Notes under the pieces: model-generated | The model's input: the letters and a program-made list of their open reading frames with translations, nothing else | Told to the model about the DNA's origin: nothing | Databases searched by the model: none | Position numbers and translations under genes: made by a program | NCBI RefSeq assembly: GCF_004307455.1 | Contig: NZ_SEWX01000001.1 | Coordinates: 248,001-312,000 of the forward strand | Reading direction: 5' to 3' | DNA from: Aquirufa nivalisilvae | GTDB lineage: Bacteria; Bacteroidota; Bacteroidia; Cytophagales; Spirosomataceae | Length of the DNA stretch: 64,000 nt | Part shown: positions 54,335 to 62,320 of the stretch, one piece after another | Position numbering within the stretch: position 1 is the stretch's first letter | How the letters are laid out: each line of letters opens with the position of its first letter

Positions 54335-56017
54335 ATGAGCCGAAAATCACTCTTGATCATTAAAACAATTTCCAAGGGCCTTTCTTTGATCCTTTGTAGC
54401 CTATTGATGGCCTTACAATCGTATGCTCAAGACACCATTTTGGTTAAAACATATTCTTTACCTGAAAAAATCACGAACATTGATGGAGATGGACGAAATT
54501 TAATCGTCAGGACTGATAATCATTTATATAAATTTCATTCAGGGCGTTTTGATGATTTGAAATTTACACCCAAAGACAATGATCGCTTTACTTGGATTAG
54601 TAAAACTGACAATCAAGACATTTTCGGAACCTATAGTACCTTACAGTTTCCCGAAAGCCATCAAGTCAACCACCGTTCCATTGCCAATTTATTACCTGGT
54701 TATGATCAGTATAATATGACGGAAGCTTCCATTGGAGACCTGTATTTTTTGGCTTACAATGGAATTCTGCTAGAATATAGAATTCATAAATTTTATTCCA
54801 TTCAACATCGAGGTAAATCCATTCGACATATATACCATGATGATCGCGTCAGAATCATTGCTACCTATGCAGGGATATTCATTGATTCTGTCGCCGAAGT
54901 GTATTCTAACAAACCCATCCCAGGAGCAAATTTCTCTAGCGGGGAAACGAATAAAATTGATAATCAATATTACCTGAACTCTGATCCCATTTATCAATTA
55001 ATGAATAGTCAGTGGGTCCGATTACCTCTAAAAACGGATATCCTACATTTTAAAAAGTTAATAAAAATTGGAAAAGTAACTTATTTTCAATCGACGGATG
55101 CTATTGGAACCATTAACTTAAAAAATAACCAGGTAAATAAAATCATTACCCATTCTTCCCAGTTTCACGATATGGAAAATTTGGGCAACTTACTCTTGCT
55201 TGGTAACGCCAATGGGAAATTATATCTATATGATATGGTTCAAAGAAAAATTGAATCCATACACATTGGATCTTCCATATATGATATCACCATCAAAGGA
55301 GAGCAAATCATCCTATCTTGTAATGATGGCCTTTATGAATTCAATTTAAAAACAAAAAAAAGCCAGCTTCTATTTCGCCACAAGCACATCATTCAATCCA
55401 TATTTATTGGGAACAACATCCTTTTCACCAGCTTTGAAGGTCTATTCCTTTATACTCAGGATAAAGAGGTATTTCAAATTATTGAAAATGTAGAATTCAA
55501 TAAAAGGGCATTAAGCAACTGGAATCAAAACGTATATGCTGGATCCACTGAAGGCCTTTATGTCATCAACCTTCCTCAGCTCATCAATGAAGTTTTACCT
55601 AGTTTAGAACCAGAAATTATTGATGAAAGCAAAGTAGATGCCTCCTTAATCATCGCCTTAGGATTCACCCTTGTTGTCATTGTTGGCAGTGTAGTATTTA
55701 TTCGAAATAGGAATAAAGGAATTCCTGAAAATTACAAAACACCAAAAGTGGAAATTACCCCTGAAAGAATTCGGGAAGATATGCTAAAAAATGAGCAGTT
55801 AATCAGTGTTGAAAGCATTGCCGAATACTACCAAATTTCTCGCGTTCACTTAAATCGGGTATTAAAAAAACACAATAAAAACACTTTGGAATTAATCAAA
55901 GAGATCAAGAAAGAAATTGTGCTAGACCTGAAAAGCAAACAAGTTCCTATTGAAAAAATAGGTCAACGGGTTGGTTATACAAGTAAGTACATCAAGCAAC
56001 ACTTTCTGAAAAAATAG
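54335..56017 (+). CDS. Membrane-spanning regulator: periplasmic propeller, one TM helix, AraC-type HTH
   Basis: 560 residues. An N-terminal signal/anchor (about 10-32, ending LQSYAQ) is followed by about 400 residues of propeller-like repeats (FGTYSTLQF, KTDILHFKKLIKIGKVTYF, EGLFLYTQDK, AGSTEGLYVINLPQ). A single transmembrane helix follows at about 435-455 (ASLIIALGFTLVVIVGSVVF), then a cytoplasmic AraC-type domain at about 485-560 (ISVESIAEYYQISRVHLNRVL; IGQRVGYTSKYIKQHF). It looks like a hybrid two-component system of the SusR/HTCS sort without kinase or receiver. Located after SusCD and the glycosidase, it probably senses their sugar. Confidence 0.85.
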   Translation: MSRKSLLIIKTISKGLSLILCSLLMALQSYAQDTILVKTYSLPEKITNIDGDGRNLIVRTDNHLYKFHSGRFDDLKFTPKDNDRFTWISKTDNQDIFGTYSTLQFPESHQVNHRSIANLLPGYDQYNMTEASIGDLYFLAYNGILLEYRIHKFYSIQHRGKSIRHIYHDDRVRIIATYAGIFIDSVAEVYSNKPIPGANFSSGETNKIDNQYYLNSDPIYQLMNSQWVRLPLKTDILHFKKLIKIGKVTYFQSTDAIGTINLKNNQVNKIITHSSQFHDMENLGNLLLLGNANGKLYLYDMVQRKIESIHIGSSIYDITIKGEQIILSCNDGLYEFNLKTKKSQLLFRHKHIIQSIFIGNNILFTSFEGLFLYTQDKEVFQIIENVEFNKRALSNWNQNVYAGSTEGLYVINLPQLINEVLPSLEPEIIDESKVDASLIIALGFTLVVIVGSVVFIRNRNKGIPENYKTPKVEITPERIREDMLKNEQLISVESIAEYYQISRVHLNRVLKKHNKNTLELIKEIKKEIVLDLKSKQVPIEKIGQRVGYTSKYIKQHFLKK

Positions 56018-56027
56018 GATATCCATT

Positions 56028-57335
56028 TCAAAAAGCCAATTTTTCCAATGGCTGAACAATCAAATGTGAATGGGTACACGTAGATTTAACTTCCTTCCCA
56101 ATAATCCAGTCCCAAATTTTGACAGAATCTCCTTCTCCGCAACGCATTCGAATTTTTATGATGATTGCCGACAAACAAGTCAATAGTCCAATAAAAATAA
56201 TAGCAAAGAGTATCCCAAAATAATCCGCTAGTATTCCTGTCATTAAAGCTCCAATGGCATATCCCAAATCTCTCCATAACCTGAAAATCCCCATACTCTT
56301 TGCCCGATCTAAAGGATGTGTATTCTCTGCCAGAGTAGCCAAAAAAGTAGGATATACCATAGCTGTCCCCCAACCTAGCAAAGCAGAAATACCCATAAAT
56401 TCAAACGAAGTATCTGCCCAAATCAATAGCATTAATGCGATTCCTTGCAATAACATTCCAACAAATAGCATGTCTTTTTTGCAAAATTTATCCGACATTT
56501 TTCCTGTTAGTAATTGACCTAAACCCCAAACAGCAGGATAAATCGCTGTAATCAATCCAATCTCTTGTAATCGAAAGTTCTTGCTCGCCAATAGGATGGG
56601 CAAAATACCCCAAACCATGCCATCATTTAAATTATTAATCAAACCAGCTTGGGTTACCGAGCCTAAATTTCTATTCTTCCAAGTTGTCTCTAAGAAGATA
56701 TTTTTCAAACGTGGAATTCGACTACGCTGCTCTTCTTGTATGACATGTTGTCGAGTATCCTGAATGAAAAAATAACTCCCTAATAAGCCCAAAATAACCA
56801 ATACGATACCCAGGTAAAAAGGATATGGACGCAGACCAAACTGATTAGCCAAATATCCAGACAAAAATGCAAATATTGCTACGGCCAAATAACCAGCAGA
56901 TTCATTAATTCCCATGGCTAAGCCACGTTGTTTATCTCCTACCAAATCAATCTTCATCACCACCGTAGAGCTCCAAGCTAAACCTTGATTTATCCCGAGA
57001 AAAACATTGGCTAAAATCACCCAATTCCAATTGGGTGCATAAATGAGTAAAAATGGTATTGGTATGGCCATAATCCATCCAATAACCAATAGATTTTTAC
57101 GACCCATTCTATTGGCTAAACTTCCAGCAAAATAATTAGACAATGCCTTAACAACACCAAAGACAATGATAAAAGAAAGTATAGCTGTTTTTGCCGCTAA
57201 AGCGAATTCTTCCTCTGCCAATTTAGGTAAAATGGAACGTTCTAAACCCACCATACCACCGACAAAAGCATTGATTAGCACCAATAAACTAAACTGCTTC
57301 CAATTCTCCCGTAAACCTAGCTTAACTTGCTTCAT
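56028..57335 (-). CDS. MFS transporter of the arsenic cluster
   Basis: 435 residues with about 11-12 transmembrane helices and the MFS loop motif GSLANRMGRKNLLVIGW between helices 2 and 3. The C-terminal tail contains CTHSHLIVQPLE, which could face the cytoplasm. It is the last gene of the arsR-arsM-dinB run (10-bp gap to dinB), so an exporter for an arsenic species or a related toxic compound is likely, but the substrate is inferred only from position. Confidence 0.85.
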   Translation of the reverse strand: MKQVKLGLRENWKQFSLLVLINAFVGGMVGLERSILPKLAEEEFALAAKTAILSFIIVFGVVKALSNYFAGSLANRMGRKNLLVIGWIMAIPIPFLLIYAPNWNWVILANVFLGINQGLAWSSTVVMKIDLVGDKQRGLAMGINESAGYLAVAIFAFLSGYLANQFGLRPYPFYLGIVLVILGLLGSYFFIQDTRQHVIQEEQRSRIPRLKNIFLETTWKNRNLGSVTQAGLINNLNDGMVWGILPILLASKNFRLQEIGLITAIYPAVWGLGQLLTGKMSDKFCKKDMLFVGMLLQGIALMLLIWADTSFEFMGISALLGWGTAMVYPTFLATLAENTHPLDRAKSMGIFRLWRDLGYAIGALMTGILADYFGILFAIIFIGLLTCLSAIIIKIRMRCGEGDSVKIWDWIIGKEVKSTCTHSHLIVQPLEKLAF

Positions 57336-57344
57336 AACTATTCA

Positions 57345-57800
57345 TCATTGACCATATTTCAATACAATGGCTAATTGTCCAGCATGATATGCCGTGTGTG
57401 AAACAATACGTCCAAAAGCCTCTGATTTAGATTTTGTCCCAAATTCTTTAGTAGAAATAACTTGCTCCCAATCTTCATCAACTTGCTGTGAGACAATGGA
57501 GTGCAACTTTTCAAATGAACCCACTACATAATTTTTAAGCTCATCTAAATTCGTCCATTCACCAGAATCACGTTGATCTATCACGGTTTTAGCTACCACC
57601 TTTACCGAAGAATCACCAAACACATTTTTTGCAAAAAGCAATTCAACATCACCAATATGACGGATCAAAAAACCAGCTGAATTTGGCGAATTACCCAATT
57701 TTTTAGCTAAATCCGCTTCTGAAATTCCATCTAGCAATTTAGTGAAACGCGTTCTTGACTCGATCCACAAATCTAGTAATACCTCTGTCTTTGTTTTCAT
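57345..57800 (-). CDS. DinB-family protein
   Basis: 151 residues from the ATG at 57800; a longer frame would overlap arsM. DinB/YfiT four-helix features: helix 1 LLDLWIESRTRFTKLLDGI, then SAGFLIRHIGDVELLF with the first metal His, and VSHTAYHAGQLAIVLKYGQ with the two remaining His. These proteins often act as metal-dependent thiol transferases or have unknown roles. The gene lies 11 bp after arsM in the same operon, so it may help detoxification. Confidence 0.88.
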   Translation of the reverse strand: MKTKTEVLLDLWIESRTRFTKLLDGISEADLAKKLGNSPNSAGFLIRHIGDVELLFAKNVFGDSSVKVVAKTVIDQRDSGEWTNLDELKNYVVGSFEKLHSIVSQQVDEDWEQVISTKEFGTKSKSEAFGRIVSHTAYHAGQLAIVLKYGQ

Positions 57801-57811
57801 GGTCTTTGATA

Positions 57812-58657
57812 TTAGCAACAACCTGAACCCGGCTTACAGGCATTCTCTTCACTTGGTTTTTGAGCAAAAACCGAAATAGAAAATATCCCAGTTTTACCCG
57901 ATTTGAATTCCTCAATCTCTTGAGTACTCAAATAATGGCTCAAAATATCATTCGGAATGACGATAGGCTTTTCCTTTTGAATTTGCACATTCACAAATCC
58001 ACTAGTCTGAATTAATTGCAAATAATCATCCTTCTGAATAGCTCCTGCCACACAACCGGCATACATTTCTGCATCTTTTTGAAGTCCTGATGGTAATTCA
58101 CCAATAAGTACCACATCCGATATACTGAAATGTCCTCCTGGTTTTAATACCCTAAAAATATCTTGAAACACTCCCGCTTTATTAGGTACCAAATTCAATA
58201 CACAATTGCTGACGATTACATCTGCAACATTGGCTGAAATTGGCATGTTTTCTATATCTCCCTGACGAAATTCCACATTATTAAATCCCCTAATCTCGGC
58301 ATTGATACGTGCTCTTTCAATCATTTGTGGAGTAAAGTCTACTCCTATCACCTTACCCGATTCTCCTACTTCATGTCGCGCAATGAAACAATCATTTCCC
58401 GCACCACTACCCAAATCCACTACAACATCCCCTTCTTTCATTTTAGCAAATTGCGTTGGCAATCCACAGCCTAAACCTAAATCAGCATCAGCATTATATC
58501 CTTCTAGTGTACTATAGTCTTCCGACATAATATTATACACTTCAGTAGAACAACCGCCAGCTCCACAACAAGAAGCCATATTTTCTTCTTTTCCTTGCAT
58601 GGCAATCTCGCCATATTTTTGTTTCACAATTTCCTTTAATTCTTGCTCTGTTTTCAT
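57812..58657 (-). CDS. arsM: Arsenite S-adenosylmethionine methyltransferase
   Basis: 281 residues. The SAM motif VVDLGSGAGNDCF is at about 79-91. The three conserved arsenic-binding cysteines are at Cys64 (LGLGCG), Cys152 (SNCVLNL) and Cys202 (YAGCVAGA); the 50-residue gap between the last two equals that of known ArsM enzymes. An N-terminal CCGAGGC and a C-terminal CKPGSGCC add further thiols. It methylates As(III) in the cytoplasm. A 16-bp palindrome at 58677-58692, 19 bp upstream of the ATG, is almost the same as that before arsR, pointing to ArsR control. Confidence 0.95.
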   Translation of the reverse strand: MKTEQELKEIVKQKYGEIAMQGKEENMASCCGAGGCSTEVYNIMSEDYSTLEGYNADADLGLGCGLPTQFAKMKEGDVVVDLGSGAGNDCFIARHEVGESGKVIGVDFTPQMIERARINAEIRGFNNVEFRQGDIENMPISANVADVIVSNCVLNLVPNKAGVFQDIFRVLKPGGHFSISDVVLIGELPSGLQKDAEMYAGCVAGAIQKDDYLQLIQTSGFVNVQIQKEKPIVIPNDILSHYLSTQEIEEFKSGKTGIFSISVFAQKPSEENACKPGSGCC

Positions 58658-58676
58658 GGTATATTGATTTGGATTA

Positions 58677-58692
58677 ATCGTAATTTTACGAT
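58677..58692. promoter_or_regulatory. Candidate ArsR operator upstream of arsM
   Basis: ATCGTAATTTTACGAT, a 16-bp palindrome with one central mismatch, 19 bp upstream of the arsM ATG and 17 bp downstream of the arsR stop. It differs by one base from the site at 59047-59062. Confidence 0.75.
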
Positions 58693-58709
58693 GGATTTAA
58701 ACAAAAAAA

Positions 58710-59042
58710 TTAGCAACAGCTACTTGTTTTCACATGTCGCTTTTCAAAAAAATGACCTAGCAATTCTGTTAATTTGGCCCATTCAGACTCATTGATACAA
58801 TAACAAATAGATACACCATCAATTTGCCCTCGAATCAAACCCGCTTCTTTCAATTCTTTCAAATGTTGAGAAACGGTCGACTGAGAAATTGGCAATTCAT
58901 CTACAATATCACCACATATGCAAGATTGTTTTGTCAACAATAGCTGCATGATGGCCATACGTGCTGGATGCGATAAAGCTTTAGCATATTTTGCTACTAA
59001 AATCTGCTCTTCGGTATAATCAATAATTTTACTTGCTCCCAT
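58710..59042 (-). CDS. arsR: ArsR-family metalloregulator
   Basis: 110 residues from the ATG at 59042; the frame is open 44 codons further but an operator palindrome sits just upstream. Winged helix: [42 protein letters not shown] (recognition helix) and [15 protein letters not shown]. Cysteines at about 37 and 39 (QSCICGD) and the C-terminal SSCC are likely As(III) ligands. It should repress arsRM and release on arsenite. The palindrome at 59047-59062 overlaps its own start region and a second copy precedes arsM. Confidence 0.92.
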   Translation of the reverse strand: MGASKIIDYTEEQILVAKYAKALSHPARMAIMQLLLTKQSCICGDIVDELPISQSTVSQHLKELKEAGLIRGQIDGVSICYCINESEWAKLTELLGHFFEKRHVKTSSCC

Positions 59043-59046
59043 ATCA

Positions 59047-59062
59047 ATCGTAATATTACGAT
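59047..59062. promoter_or_regulatory. Candidate ArsR operator upstream of arsR
   Basis: Perfect 16-bp palindrome ATCGTAAT/ATTACGAT, 4 bp upstream of the arsR ATG. It matches the arsM site at 15 of 16 positions, as expected for an autoregulated ArsR-family repressor. Confidence 0.78.
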
Positions 59063-59160
59063 AAACCTTTGAAATAAAAAAATATTGGACCCATTTCTTT
59101 CGTTTTGTTGAAAAAAATTGACCTGCTGCATATTCAATAGTACAAAATCCCAATAAATAG

Positions 59161-59190
59161 TTGGAATTATGCAAGTTTATGCTAGTTTTG
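59161..59190 (+). promoter_or_regulatory. Candidate Bacteroidota promoter for the small periplasmic protein gene
   Basis: TTG at 59161, a 19-bp spacer, then TAGTTTTG at 59183-59190, matching the -33/-7 consensus TTG-N19-TAnnTTTG. The ATG at 59198 is only 7 bp on, which would give a near-leaderless message. Confidence 0.55.
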
Positions 59191-59197
59191 CGAATTC

Positions 59198-59722
59198 ATG
59201 AAAAGGCTAGCCTCCATATTGTTATTGTTTGTCCTCCTCTATCAGGCAGGTGGATTTGCTTTACGTTATGTGGCTAATTCAGATACCGAATTTGTAAGTA
59301 ATGAGTCCAGCAGCGATTCTTACATGGTAAAAATCCCTATCTCCTTGCCCTATCCAAGCAATCGGGAGATCCCACAAGAAGTATCAGGATCATTGCAACA
59401 AGGTGATGAGTTCTATCAAATGTTAGACCAAAAGATAGAAAACGATACCTTGTATACACGCGTAGTCAATGATAAAAACGCCCGTGATCAATTTTTGGAT
59501 TTAGCTGATTTAGTCAATGAACATTTAAATGATCAACCTGACAAGGCTCCTTCAAAAACTAAATTAATTCAGACACTTGTCAAAGAATATTGTCAATCTG
59601 GTGGCGCATGGGTATTCTATATCTTAGAATGGCCTACTGAACACATCGCAACACAGAATCATTCTTTATTAAAGACATCCTCATTCCAGGATGCCTTATT
59701 TTCACCTCCCCGGCAAGCTTAA
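59198..59722 (+). CDS. Small exported protein, unknown function
   Basis: 174 residues. N-terminal signal or anchor 1-23 (LASILLLFVLLYQAGGFALRY), then a soluble domain with VKIPISLPYPSNREIP, TRVVNDKNARDQFLDLADL and a single Cys (KEYCQSGGAWVFYILEWP). I do not recognise the family. It is divergent from arsR, with the two ArsR-related sites on the arsR side, so arsenic control is possible but not shown. The barrel protein gene follows 73 bp later. Confidence 0.65.
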   Translation: MKRLASILLLFVLLYQAGGFALRYVANSDTEFVSNESSSDSYMVKIPISLPYPSNREIPQEVSGSLQQGDEFYQMLDQKIENDTLYTRVVNDKNARDQFLDLADLVNEHLNDQPDKAPSKTKLIQTLVKEYCQSGGAWVFYILEWPTEHIATQNHSLLKTSSFQDALFSPPRQA

Positions 59723-59795
59723 TTATTTCTGAAAAAATAGCTTGAAAGAAATCCCCTTCTTTCCTGTTTGTTGTATTTCAATTTAATTAAGCATA

Positions 59796-60683
59796 ATGAA
59801 ACATACTTTACTGTGTGTATTCATCTCAATCTTGAGTATGAATACGATCATGGCACAACTGCCACATGATCAAGTTTACATGAATAAAAATATTGCCTGT
59901 GGAGCCTTGATGTACGGGAATTCCTCATGGACAAATTATTGGGAAAACACCCTAAAAAGAGATAATCCAAATATCGGGAAACTAAGCACCGAATCTTTAG
60001 GAGCCATGATTGCTTATGGTATCACAAAGAAAATAAATGCCTTAGTGATGGTCCCTTACGTAAAAACCCAAGCTAGCAAAGGAAATTTAATGGGTCAGCA
60101 AGGCCTTCAAGATGTCAGTCTTTGGTTAAAAGCACAAGTATTTGACTACAAACAATTACATGGACATGCTACACTTGGAGTTAGCACACCGATGAGTAAT
60201 TATGTCACTGAATTCATGCCTATGTCCATTGGAATTGGGGCTAAAACATTCAGTGCTAGAGCCATTTTACATTATAACTTACCTTCCAACTTATTCATCA
60301 GCGCAACAGGCTCATATATTCTAAGAAGCAACGTTAACGTAGATCGAGATTCTTTTTTAAATGGAGAAAGACTATATAACACAAGCACGGTGGCCGTTCC
60401 CAATGCCTTTGATGCCATGTTTCGTATGGGTTATCTAAGAAAAGAAAATCAAGTAGAGGTTTTCGCCGAGCACTTTTCTTGTGTGGGAGGAGACAATATT
60501 CGTCGTAATTCCATGCCATTTCTTACAAATGACATGACCATGACTGCTGTAGGAGCATACGCTAAATATCAGCCTAAATCACTTGGAATAAGTGCCAAAG
60601 TATCCTATGTCCTAGACGGGCAAAATGCGGGACAAAGTACTAACGTAACTGTTGGTTTATTGTACCTATTTAAGGTTAAATAA
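59796..60683 (+). CDS. Outer-membrane beta-barrel protein (transporter-like)
   Basis: 295 residues, signal peptide about 1-20. The mature part alternates short beta strands (LGAMIAYGITKKINALVMVPYV; LFISATGSYILRSNVNV; GISAKVSYVLDGQNAG) to the C-terminal VGLLYLFKVK, as in PF13557-type outer-membrane transporters. Substrate unknown. It starts 13 bp before the haloperoxidase-like lipoprotein gene, suggesting that the two act together at the outer membrane. Confidence 0.75.
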   Translation: MKHTLLCVFISILSMNTIMAQLPHDQVYMNKNIACGALMYGNSSWTNYWENTLKRDNPNIGKLSTESLGAMIAYGITKKINALVMVPYVKTQASKGNLMGQQGLQDVSLWLKAQVFDYKQLHGHATLGVSTPMSNYVTEFMPMSIGIGAKTFSARAILHYNLPSNLFISATGSYILRSNVNVDRDSFLNGERLYNTSTVAVPNAFDAMFRMGYLRKENQVEVFAEHFSCVGGDNIRRNSMPFLTNDMTMTAVGAYAKYQPKSLGISAKVSYVLDGQNAGQSTNVTVGLLYLFKVK

Positions 60684-60696
60684 TCATTCGAACATC

Positions 60697-62232
60697 ATGA
60701 AAAAATATATATACTATTTTATTACCCTCGTTTGCTTCAGTTTTCTTCAATCCTGTGAAAAAACAGCATCTGAAGCATTACTCTCTCCGTATGTACCAAC
60801 CAATATCGATGAGAATGCAGGAAATTGGAAAACATTTGTTTTAAGTTCCCCAACGGAAGTAAGCATAGCTGCTCCTGCTGCATCCAACGACCCTAATTAC
60901 TTGAAGGAAATTGATTCCCTTAAAAATATCGTTGCCCCCAATCTAACCAATGAACAGAGACAAATTGTTGCTTACTGGGGTGCAGGTGCAGTGTATCGCT
61001 GGAACGAAATTGCCCGAGAATTGGCCGCTCGCTATAATTCAGCCCCAGCGGCAAATGCAGAGGGAAAATATCCTGTCCCAGATGCTACAAACCCTTTGGC
61101 TGACCCTAAATTCCCATTTGCCAATCCTCCATACGCTTCAAGAGCGCTAGCCTATTTAAGTGTGGCTCAGTTTGATGCCCTAGTAAGTGCTTGGAAATAT
61201 AAATACCAATACAACCGCCAGTCGCCGGGTGTGGTAGATAAAGCGATAAAACCCTTACTACCCGTTAACACTTTACCTTCTTATCCATCAGAAGATGCGG
61301 TAGTTGGCCAAGCTAGTTATGTCATTTTATTAGCCATGTTTCCTGGTGAAGGACCTTTTCTAAAATCTAAATTAGAAGAGTGCAAAAATGCGCGACTTTG
61401 GGCTGGGATGAATGTCAGCTCTGATCTCAATGCAGGTGTAAGTCTTGGCGGAGCTGTTGCGGCAAAAGTAATGGTTAGAGCTAGAGCTGATGGTATGGGA
61501 GCTGCTAACAATCAAGCTGCCACTCCTGATATGATTGCCCGTTCTAAATCTCTTGGTTTTACCACCGTTTGGACAAGCCAAGAGAGTCCAGCTAGACCAC
61601 CCATGCTTCCTACTTTTGGAAATGTAAAAACATGGAATTTTGATCGAGCTACGATGGAAGCTATACGCCCAGCTATTCCATACATTGAAGGTTCAGCTGA
61701 GTTTAAGAAAGATTTTGAAGAGCTTCAAACCATTGATAAAAATCAAACCCGTGAACAAGCTGCTATAGCTAATTTCTGGGCAGATGGACCTGGAACTTAC
61801 ACTCCTCCAGGACACTGGCATCGTTATGGCGCCAATGCTGGTTTTGAAGCCAAATATAGTGAAGTTCGTATGGCTAGAATGCTTGCCTATTTAGGGACGG
61901 CTGAAATGGATGCAGGAATTGGGTGCTGGGATACTAAATTTTATTATTACAGCCCACGTCCACAACAATATGGCCTAAAAACATCGGTTGGATTACCCAA
62001 CTTTCCCAGTTATACCTCGGGGCACTCTACTTTTTCTGCAGCAGGTGCCGAGGTTTTATCAGCCTTCTTTCCAGAAAAAGCCAGCACATTTAATTCCTAT
62101 GCCCAGCAAGCTTCTGATTCGAGAGTTTATGGATTAATCCATTGGAGAATTGATTGCTCTATGGGTTTAAAACACGGAAAAGTGATAGGACAATATGCTG
62201 TCAAAAGAGCTAGCCAAGATGGTGCTCTCTAA
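60697..62232 (+). CDS. Vanadium-dependent haloperoxidase / PAP2 superfamily lipoprotein
   Basis: 511 residues from the ATG at 60697 (lipobox FLQSC, Cys20); an upstream in-frame start at 60652 would overlap the barrel gene. The C-terminal PAP2 domain has the vanadate/phosphate-binding set: KFYYYSPRP (K-x6-RP), NFPSYTSGHSTFSAAG and SRVYGLIHWRID with the catalytic His. Such proteins in Bacteroidota are annotated as haloperoxidases or phosphatases; which applies cannot be told. It lies 13 bp after the barrel gene and ends before a strong terminator. Confidence 0.88.
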   Translation: MKKYIYYFITLVCFSFLQSCEKTASEALLSPYVPTNIDENAGNWKTFVLSSPTEVSIAAPAASNDPNYLKEIDSLKNIVAPNLTNEQRQIVAYWGAGAVYRWNEIARELAARYNSAPAANAEGKYPVPDATNPLADPKFPFANPPYASRALAYLSVAQFDALVSAWKYKYQYNRQSPGVVDKAIKPLLPVNTLPSYPSEDAVVGQASYVILLAMFPGEGPFLKSKLEECKNARLWAGMNVSSDLNAGVSLGGAVAAKVMVRARADGMGAANNQAATPDMIARSKSLGFTTVWTSQESPARPPMLPTFGNVKTWNFDRATMEAIRPAIPYIEGSAEFKKDFEELQTIDKNQTREQAAIANFWADGPGTYTPPGHWHRYGANAGFEAKYSEVRMARMLAYLGTAEMDAGIGCWDTKFYYYSPRPQQYGLKTSVGLPNFPSYTSGHSTFSAAGAEVLSAFFPEKASTFNSYAQQASDSRVYGLIHWRIDCSMGLKHGKVIGQYAVKRASQDGAL

Positions 62233-62278
62233 CATTAATTCAATCCGCCTATAAAAATATAATTAAGGGGTAATTTTT

Positions 62279-62312
62279 AATAGTCGACTGACATGATCAG
62301 TCGGCTATTTTT
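62279..62312. terminator. Rho-independent terminator between convergent genes
   Basis: 13-bp stem AATAGTCGACTGA/TCAGTCGGCTATT with a 5-base loop and T-run, between the haloperoxidase stop (62232) and the convergent TonB receptor stop (62321). It contains one G-T wobble. Confidence 0.88.
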
Positions 62313-62320
62313 GTTTTATT

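Noticed and set aside
59043-59174. 44-residue N-terminal extension of ArsR
   Set aside because: It would be encoded through the operator palindrome and is absent from ArsR-family proteins, which start near the residue used here.
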